Source: Elusimicrobiota bacterium (GTDB lineage: Bacteria > Elusimicrobiota > Endomicrobiia > Endomicrobiales > Endomicrobiaceae). From it: a stretch of DNA of 10,335 bases. The position numbers were made by a program, and so were the translations under genes. Location: the NCBI GenBank assembly GCA_031282945.1, contig JAITCX010000086.1, forward strand, positions 1-10,335. The letters run 5' to 3'. Position 1 is the stretch's first letter. Each line of letters begins with the position of its first letter. Shown here one piece after another: positions 6,394 through 10,335 of the stretch. The notes under the pieces were generated by a model. It made no database searches, was not told the origin of the DNA, and saw only the letters and a program-made list of their open reading frames with translations.

Positions 6394-6770
6394 AAAAAAT
6401 TATTTTAAGTTTAGTTTTTTTGTTTGCCTTTTCAAATTTTTGTTCCGCAAAACTCATAGAAGGCATAGATTATAATGTAAGCTATAAACGCAATCCGTCT
6501 GGATATGCAAATATTTTGCAGGTAAACTTTATAACTTTAATGCCAAATCCTCAGGAAGCTTTAGAGATTTTGCGTTCCCACCTCAGCGCTTACGGCGCTC
6601 AATCTGGAGGCAAAAATATAATTGGAACGGCTTGGCACACAATGAGCGGCGATGATTCGGACTTGAAAAAAATGAAATTAGGCGGAAATTTTAGCGCTTA
6701 TGTTTGGCTTGGCAGATCTAAAAAAGTTGTGCCGTTTCCAACTTATATAGCGGCATTGAGGCGCAGATAA
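6390..6770 (+). CDS. small exported protein of unknown family, coupled to the hydrogenase gene
   Basis: I do not recognise this family. The 126-residue protein starts with a clear Sec signal peptide: MKK, a hydrophobic core LSLVFLFAF, then FCSA with likely cleavage before Lys21. That leaves about 106 residues without a membrane segment, so a periplasmic or extracellular location is likely. The mature part has no cysteine, is rather polar (YNVSYKRNPSGYANILQVNF, SHLSAYGAQSGG) and ends in RRR. Its ATG overlaps the hydrogenase stop (ATGA), and the nearest purine-rich ribosome site, AGGAGG, is 16 nt upstream, which is long. Translation therefore probably depends on ribosomes finishing the hydrogenase. 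It is the last gene of the operon, and the strong terminator at 6810-6855 follows. An exported partner for a cytoplasmic hydrogenase is unexpected; the link may be only co-expression. Confidence 0.8.
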   Translation: MKKIILSLVFLFAFSNFCSAKLIEGIDYNVSYKRNPSGYANILQVNFITLMPNPQEALEILRSHLSAYGAQSGGKNIIGTAWHTMSGDDSDLKKMKLGGNFSAYVWLGRSKKVVPFPTYIAALRRR

Positions 6771-6773
6771 ACT

Positions 6774-7562
6774 TTATTCCAAATCAACGCCGAATAAAAC
6801 TTTTCCATTATATGCCGCAAGTATAATGCTTTTTATATTTGCGGCATATTTTTTTGTAAATTCTAAACCTTGCGCATAAAAACTATTGCGCAGCAATTGG
6901 CTTGTTTGAACATCCATTTTATCAACTTTAGTTTTTGCAAATAATACGCCGTTTTCCACCTTATAAAAATACGGACGGTATGGAACGATAATTTCAGCTA
7001 AAAATGGGTTGGCCATAAAAGCCAATCCCACATTTGCAACAATCAACTGACCTACAAATTCATCCAATGTCCAGTCATGCCTATCATTTAAAATTTCCTC
7101 AACATAAACGCTGTTTAATGTGGTTGTTAAAATTGTGCGCGTTTGATAATCCTCTTGAGAAATATTCATATAATAATATTGTTTAAAATCGTCTATATCT
7201 TGCGCCAACTGCAAAAGCAGGCTTTTGTCTGCGCTAAAAGCGTTTATCACCATAAACTTAATATCGGCATCGCTGCTTAAAACCACCCGCACAATATCTG
7301 AAGCGGAAATTTGCAGTTTTTTAAAAGCTTCGCTCAATTGCGCTTGATCCATAGACAATAATCCGTCAATTTCAATATCTAAATAAATTGTGCGCCCGAC
7401 TATAAAAACGCTGGGAACAACGCCCGTTTCTTTAAAAATTAATTCGCTTAAACTTTTGTTTAGATCCTCTTTTGGATAACTCGGTCCATAACAAGAACTA
7501 AACAAAAATATACTTAAAAAACAGACGAGAAAAGTTGATTTAATTAACTTTTGGATAGACAA
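6774..7562 (-). CDS. predicted lipoprotein of unknown function
   Basis: No family is recognised. The 262 residues begin with a lipoprotein-type signal: MSIQKLIKS, a hydrophobic core FLVCFLSIFLF, then SSC with Cys24 as the likely lipidated residue. The box LFSSC is slightly atypical, with Phe at -3. The mature protein, about 239 residues, mixes alpha and beta character, with one more apolar stretch (LIVANVGLAFMANPFLAEIIV, around 168-188). No enzyme motif is apparent. The start is TTG (7562-7560), supported by AAGGAG 6 nt upstream and by the signal sequence that begins there; the next Met is only at residue 72. It converges with the plus-strand operon, the two stop codons being 3 bp apart, and carries that operon's terminator in its own 3' end. 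It appears to be transcribed alone. Confidence 0.8.
   Translation of the reverse strand: MSIQKLIKSTFLVCFLSIFLFSSCYGPSYPKEDLNKSLSELIFKETGVVPSVFIVGRTIYLDIEIDGLLSMDQAQLSEAFKKLQISASDIVRVVLSSDADIKFMVINAFSADKSLLLQLAQDIDDFKQYYYMNISQEDYQTRTILTTTLNSVYVEEILNDRHDWTLDEFVGQLIVANVGLAFMANPFLAEIIVPYRPYFYKVENGVLFAKTKVDKMDVQTSQLLRNSFYAQGLEFTKKYAANIKSIILAAYNGKVLFGVDLE
6810..6855 (+). terminator. strong intrinsic terminator of the msrC-dctM-hydrogenase operon
   Basis: TATATGCCGCAA begins a stem (6810-6826) that pairs with 6833-6849, about 17 bp with a single G-T pair and a 6-nt loop TGCTTT. Seven T residues follow at 6849-6855. On the minus strand no T-run follows the hairpin, so it acts for plus-strand transcription. 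It lies 40 bp past the last operon gene and entirely inside the coding region of the convergent lipoprotein gene, where the palindrome encodes YAANIKSIILAAY. Confidence 0.85.
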
Positions 7563-7568
7563 AAAAAG

Positions 7569-7574
7569 CTCCTT
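7569..7574 (-). promoter_or_regulatory. ribosome binding site supporting a TTG start
   Basis: AAGGAG on the minus strand, 6 nt before the TTG at 7562-7560. No ATG or GTG in frame is nearby, and the downstream codons encode a signal peptide, so the TTG start is preferred. TTG starts usually initiate less efficiently, which suits a modestly expressed lipoprotein. Confidence 0.75.
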
Positions 7575-7624
7575 GTTTTTAAAATTATTATTTTAATAAA
7601 CATAAATCTTACAAAATTATCAAA

Positions 7625-7663
7625 GCGAAAAACCATTGTAAAAAATAAAAATCTCAATGGTTT
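7625..7663 (-). terminator. probable intrinsic terminator downstream of rfbC
   Basis: AAACCATTG (7630-7638) and CAATGGTTT (7655-7663) form a perfect 9-bp stem with a 16-nt AT-rich loop. Read on the minus strand the stem runs directly into TTTTT before CGC. It lies about 65 bp after the rfbC stop and upstream of the lipoprotein gene, so it fits as the end of the barrel protein-rfbC transcript. The long loop makes it only moderately strong. Confidence 0.55.
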
Positions 7664-7675
7664 AACGTTTAATGC

Positions 7676-7700
7676 ATTTCATAAAATTTGCAAATGAAAT
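7676..7700. repeat. weak AT-rich inverted repeat after rfbC
   Basis: ATTTCAT and ATGAAAT are 7-bp arms separated by 11 nt, between the rfbC stop and the stronger hairpin at 7630-7663. The stem is nearly all A-T pairs, so any structural role is doubtful. The rest of 7563-7727 holds no gene. Confidence 0.3.
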
Positions 7701-7727
7701 TTATATAAATTTAAAATAAATTTGGGA

Positions 7728-8273
7728 TTAAAAATATTTTTGCGTTTTTGAAAATGGAGGATTTTTAGCGTCTTTAGGAGAGACAATTGGATTTTTAGTT
7801 GACCAAGAAATGTTTATGGATGGGTCATTATAGAGGATGCCTCTTTCATATTGGGGAGCATAACTTTGCGTGCAGAAATATTCAAATTCCGCCTCCGCTG
7901 ACAAAACTTCAAAACCATGGGCAAAGCCTTCGGGGATATAGAGCATATTAAATTCATCCTCAACTAAACGTTTTCCAACCCAGCGCCCAAAAGTAGCGGA
8001 ATCATTTCTCAAATCAACAGCTACATCAAAAATTTCGCCTTTGACAGCTCTGACAACTTTACCTTGCGCAAAAGGCGGAAGCTGAAAATGCAAACCGCGC
8101 AAAACGCCTTTGACGGATTTTGAAAAGTTTATTTGCTTTATATCGGGGATGCCCGCCTGCTTAAAAATATCCTCTTTATAGAGTTCCGCAAAGAAACCTC
8201 TATCGTCTGCAAACTTTTTTGCTTTTATATATAAAACATCCGCAATGTCTAATTTTTCTATTTCAAAAGGCAT
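7728..8273 (-). CDS. rfbC: dTDP-4-dehydrorhamnose 3,5-epimerase
   Basis: RfbC (RmlC) epimerises dTDP-4-keto-6-deoxyglucose at C3 and C5, the third step in making dTDP-L-rhamnose for lipopolysaccharide or other surface glycans. The 181-residue protein has the usual length of this cupin family and its motifs in order: FADDRGFFAE (21-30), GVLRGLHFQ (56-64) with catalytic base His62, QGKVVR (70-75), GEIFDVAVDLR (79-89), IPEGFAHGFEVL (113-124), ERGILYNDP (143-151) and SPKD (165-168), whose Asp168 probably pairs with His62. Tyr132 or Tyr138 would be the acid residue. The start is ATG with GGTGAG just upstream, and only 4 bp separate it from the barrel protein gene before it, so the two are probably one transcript. 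The rfbA, rfbB and rfbD genes are not in the window. Confidence 0.95.
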   Translation of the reverse strand: MPFEIEKLDIADVLYIKAKKFADDRGFFAELYKEDIFKQAGIPDIKQINFSKSVKGVLRGLHFQLPPFAQGKVVRAVKGEIFDVAVDLRNDSATFGRWVGKRLVEDEFNMLYIPEGFAHGFEVLSAEAEFEYFCTQSYAPQYERGILYNDPSINISWSTKNPIVSPKDAKNPPFSKTQKYF

Positions 8274-8277
8274 AATC

Positions 8278-8835
8278 TCACCAGTAAAACCTTACCCCAG
8301 CTCTATTTACTAAATCCCCAAATATTCCAAAAGAATTTCCAATATTGCCGTTAGTATTAAACATCCATTCAAGACCGCCTTCAAAAGAAAGCGACAATCT
8401 GTCAACCACAAACCATTCCGCCCCAAGCCCCGCACCAAACTTAAAAACTTCCGATTGCTCGTTCCCATAAGACCCTTTATTATTTGCATATCCGCCGCCG
8501 CCGAATGCGCTGGCATAGATATTTATCGTCTTAAAATTTTTGATGATAGCTAAAAATTTTCCGCCCAAAAAAAGCACATCTCTTGTTTTAGCGGAACTCC
8601 ATCCAAGCTGAGCTTCAACGCTTACATTGTCGTCAATCCAATATCTTACGGTTAAAGCGGGAATTTCGCTATTTTCGTCAAATCCGCGATAGCTAATATA
8701 TTCAACGCCAAGCCCCGTCCTACCCCCAAGATTTTGCGCAAGCTCATTTGTGTAGTCAACAACTCTAACGTCTTGGGCAAAAACCAAAGTATGCCCTGCA
8801 AAAATTAAAGCTAATGCGGCAAATATTTTTTTCAC
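8278..8835 (-). CDS. outer-membrane beta-barrel protein
   Basis: This 185-residue protein is probably a small barrel in the outer membrane; no specific function can be assigned. The signal peptide is textbook: MKKIFAALALIFAGHTLVFA, cleaved before Gln21. The mature chain alternates polar and apolar residues in strand-like segments (LGVEYISYRGF, ALTVRYWIDDNVSVEAQLGW, INIYASAFGGGGYA, FKFGAGLGAEWFVVDRLSLSFEGGLEWMF). It ends VRFYW, with the aromatic last residue typical of BAM substrates. About eight strands would fit the length, as in OmpA/OprF-like or OmpW-like barrels. The start is GTG (8835-8833) with AGGAGG 7 nt upstream. It precedes rfbC by 4 bp. The terminator of the gene before it ends only about 33 bp upstream of the start, so its own promoter must overlap that structure or transcription must read through it. 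Confidence 0.85.
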   Translation of the reverse strand: MKKIFAALALIFAGHTLVFAQDVRVVDYTNELAQNLGGRTGLGVEYISYRGFDENSEIPALTVRYWIDDNVSVEAQLGWSSAKTRDVLFLGGKFLAIIKNFKTINIYASAFGGGGYANNKGSYGNEQSEVFKFGAGLGAEWFVVDRLSLSFEGGLEWMFNTNGNIGNSFGIFGDLVNRAGVRFYW

Positions 8836-8866
8836 GAATTGACCTCCTCTGTAATGCCCCTAAATA

Positions 8867-8912
8867 ACAAAAAACTTGGGGGGCGGCGGCTTTACGCCGC
8901 CGCCAGCCCAAG
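8867..8912 (-). terminator. GC-rich intrinsic terminator of the PHP-TPR operon
   Basis: On the minus strand CTTGGG, GGCGGCGGC, loop GTAAA, GCCGCCGCC and CCCAAG form a stem of 9 GC pairs plus 6 further pairs with a small bulge, followed by TTTTTTG. It begins about 24 bp after the TPR gene stop. Its T-run ends about 33 bp before the barrel protein's GTG, leaving little room for an independent promoter between them. Confidence 0.9.
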
Positions 8913-8935
8913 CCTATTTAATTTCTACTAAAAAT

Positions 8936-9571
8936 TTATGCCAATGATTTAATGGTATTGTCTGCGATTGTAGCTTCCTCGGAACCCGGGAATTTCACCA
9001 ATATCTCATTGCAAACTCTCCTGACATTGTCAACATCGCCTATCAATGCATAGTATCTTGCAAGCGAGAGATAAATGCTCTTTGTCAAGAAATGATCAGG
9101 ATATTTATTTACAAATTCTTGAGCCGCATCTTTTGCATTTACGAATTCATTTCTAATGTCCCAAATATTGACAATTCTGGCAAGAGCCAAAGGTCTAAGA
9201 TCTTCAGGTTTTGCGTCATTGCTGGTCTGCAATAAAAATCTCAAAGCTTCCGGATAATTTTGAACGCTTGTGTAGTAGTCGCCCAAGAAAAGTCTTGCCT
9301 GATATGCCGCTGGGGTCTTAGAATAATTTTCAATTAAATCGTTAAGCAAAGCTAACCCCGCATCCTGATTGCCGACTGAAAAACTTGCATAGGCTTGCGA
9401 AAGTTTATCTGACGCTTCTGCATTGGCCTTGCCGCCTCCGCTTACCGCAAACACAATAATTAAAACAATTATAACTACCGCCGCCACAATAACTGCAATG
9501 AGCTTTTTAGGTTCTTTCAAAAAGCCCAAAACGCCTGATTTCTCTGTTTTTCCAAAAGCTGTGTTGTCCAT
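8936..9571 (-). CDS. membrane-anchored TPR protein
   Basis: The 211-residue protein has a short cytoplasmic N-terminus, one membrane helix (about 24-43, LIAVIVAAVVIIVLIIVFAV) and a periplasmic domain of helical repeats. TPR-like hairpins can be seen at roughly 54-86 (AYASFSVGNQDAGLALLNDLIENYSKT), 89-116 (YQARLFLGDYYTSVQNYPEAL), 129-157 and 164-194 (YLSLARYYALIGDVDNVRRVCNEILVKFPGS). The plan resembles YfgM/YbgF-type envelope proteins that act as scaffolds or chaperone partners; the exact family is not certain. The start is ATG with AAGGAG 9 nt upstream. It lies 38 bp after the PHP gene, is followed by the GC-rich terminator, and so is the second and last gene of that transcript. Confidence 0.85.
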   Translation of the reverse strand: MDNTAFGKTEKSGVLGFLKEPKKLIAVIVAAVVIIVLIIVFAVSGGGKANAEASDKLSQAYASFSVGNQDAGLALLNDLIENYSKTPAAYQARLFLGDYYTSVQNYPEALRFLLQTSNDAKPEDLRPLALARIVNIWDIRNEFVNAKDAAQEFVNKYPDHFLTKSIYLSLARYYALIGDVDNVRRVCNEILVKFPGSEEATIADNTIKSLA

Positions 9572-9609
9572 TTACATTTTCTCCTTAACTTACCGATTTA
9601 TTACGGTTA

Positions 9610-10257
9610 TTATTTATACTTTGAAACTATCTCCAGAGAGCGCTTCTGCATGATCTCAAAAAAATCTAGCGGGATATTAGCATCTCTTAATGTTGTTTCA
9701 ATAAGTTCTTTTGTCATCAAGTTTTCTGGGACATGGCTGTCTGTATTTAAAATCATTTTTGCGCCTACTTCCCGAGCAACTTTTGCAACTTCCATATTTG
9801 CAACGCTATGATATTTACGTGTAGTTATTTCAATTTTTACATCTCTATCTTTTGCAATTTGAGCGACTTCTTTTGTCAAAACTCCGGGATGCGCCAAAAT
9901 ATCGATATCCGCCTGCACGGCATAAAAATTTGTTTCAGGGGGAACATTTTCCGCCACCGTCTGGCCATGCACAACAATTACTTTGGCTCCAAGCTGGCGG
10001 CACTTTTTAACTGCTTTATCTATAAGTTTTGGGGGGACATAAGTGAGTTCCGCCCCCGGCAAAACTGTCAAGTTATAATGTTTAGACAAATCGTCTACAA
10101 CTCTTAAAATTTTTGGGATCACTGATTCCATATTAGAAAAATCTATATGATCGGTTATCGCCATTGCGGAGTATCCGCGCGTTTTTGCAGTGTAGACCAA
10201 CTCAGAGGGAATTAAAACGCCGTCCGAAAAAAAAGTATGCATATGTAAATCTATCAT
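9610..10257 (-). CDS. PHP-domain phosphoesterase (histidinol-phosphatase-like)
   Basis: PHP-domain proteins hydrolyse phosphoester bonds with a trinuclear metal site. All ligand motifs are present in 215 residues: HMH (5-7) with Asp12, TDH (35-37), GAE (68-70), VHG (96-98), LAHPG (121-125), IEIT (142-145) and NTDSH (171-175). The short single-domain form resembles proteins annotated as histidinol phosphate phosphatase domain-containing (YcdX-like). Histidinol phosphatase activity is possible, but no other histidine gene is nearby and other phosphorylated substrates are just as likely. No signal peptide is present, so it is cytoplasmic. The ATG at 10257 follows GGAG by 7 nt, and a near-perfect sigma70 promoter lies about 50-75 bp upstream. 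It is first of two genes, followed by the TPR protein. Confidence 0.9.
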   Translation of the reverse strand: MIDLHMHTFFSDGVLIPSELVYTAKTRGYSAMAITDHIDFSNMESVIPKILRVVDDLSKHYNLTVLPGAELTYVPPKLIDKAVKKCRQLGAKVIVVHGQTVAENVPPETNFYAVQADIDILAHPGVLTKEVAQIAKDRDVKIEITTRKYHSVANMEVAKVAREVGAKMILNTDSHVPENLMTKELIETTLRDANIPLDFFEIMQKRSLEIVSKYK

Positions 10258-10304
10258 TCCTAAACTCCATTTAAAAATTAGCTCGGTGTTTACACAAAAG
10301 TTAA

Positions 10305-10333
10305 ATTATACTTAATCACAAGTTATTAGTCAA
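10305..10333 (-). promoter_or_regulatory. near-consensus sigma70 promoter of the PHP-TPR operon
   Basis: On the minus strand TTGACT (10333-10328) and TATAAT (10310-10305) are separated by exactly 17 bp. That matches the vegetative consensus at 11 of 12 positions. Transcription would begin near 10298, giving a leader of about 40 nt before the PHP ATG. It is the best promoter match in the window. Confidence 0.85.
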
Positions 10334-10335
10334 TA

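Noticed and set aside
6718..6744. Minus-strand terminator for the lipoprotein gene inside the small exported protein gene
   Set aside because: AAGTTG...CAACTT followed by T residues gives only a 6-bp stem, with part of the T-run in the stem; too weak to call, though its position would mirror the plus-strand terminator.
8910..8945. Promoter for the barrel gene (TTGGCA, 18 bp, TAAATA on the minus strand)
   Set aside because: The -10 match is poor, and such a transcript would start before the strong terminator at 8867-8912.

Overview
The window looks like chromosomal DNA from an AT-rich, Gram-negative, strictly anaerobic fermenter. An outer-membrane beta-barrel protein and a predicted lipoprotein point to a two-membrane cell. 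An iron-only hydrogenase, an Fe-S type PurF and free-methionine-sulfoxide repair fit an oxygen-sensitive lifestyle. Elusimicrobiota/Endomicrobia-like gut bacteria would fit the overall flavour, but that is a guess: no marker gene here fixes the lineage.

Layout. (1) 1-1747, minus strand: the 5' part of pyrG (CTP synthase, cut by the window edge) lies downstream of a complete purF (amidophosphoribosyltransferase), a nucleotide-synthesis pair. (2) 1748-3144: about 1.4 kb without a convincing gene between the divergent purF and msrC genes. It is almost wholly repeats. Short hairpin units form a cluster at each outer side, with mirrored orientation. Two roughly 215-bp palindromic elements lie inside them in opposite orientation, and degenerate direct repeats fill part of the centre. 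(3) 3145-6770, plus strand: four tightly packed genes, namely free-methionine-(R)-sulfoxide reductase, TRAP transporter large subunit (DctM), a monomeric [FeFe] hydrogenase that looks like group B, and a small exported protein of unknown family whose start overlaps the hydrogenase stop. A very strong intrinsic terminator follows, located inside the convergent neighbour. (4) 6774-7562, minus: a predicted lipoprotein with a TTG start, ending 3 bp from the plus-strand operon. (5) 7728-8835, minus: an outer-membrane barrel protein followed 4 bp later by rfbC (dTDP-4-dehydrorhamnose 3,5-epimerase). (6) 8936-10257, minus: a PHP-domain phosphoesterase and a membrane-anchored TPR protein, bounded by a near-consensus sigma70 promoter at the window's right edge and a GC-rich terminator.

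How the genes fit together. PurF and PyrG serve purine and CTP synthesis. In the plus-strand operon the hydrogenase would dispose of reductant as H2 and MsrC repairs oxidised free methionine. DctM would import an organic acid, but its DctP and DctQ partners are not in the window. The link between these four is co-transcription inferred from spacing, not a known pathway. The right half is cell-envelope oriented (barrel protein, dTDP-rhamnose sugar synthesis, anchored TPR protein, lipoprotein).

The least explained parts are the mirrored repeat region at 1761-3057 and the exported protein translationally coupled to the hydrogenase.
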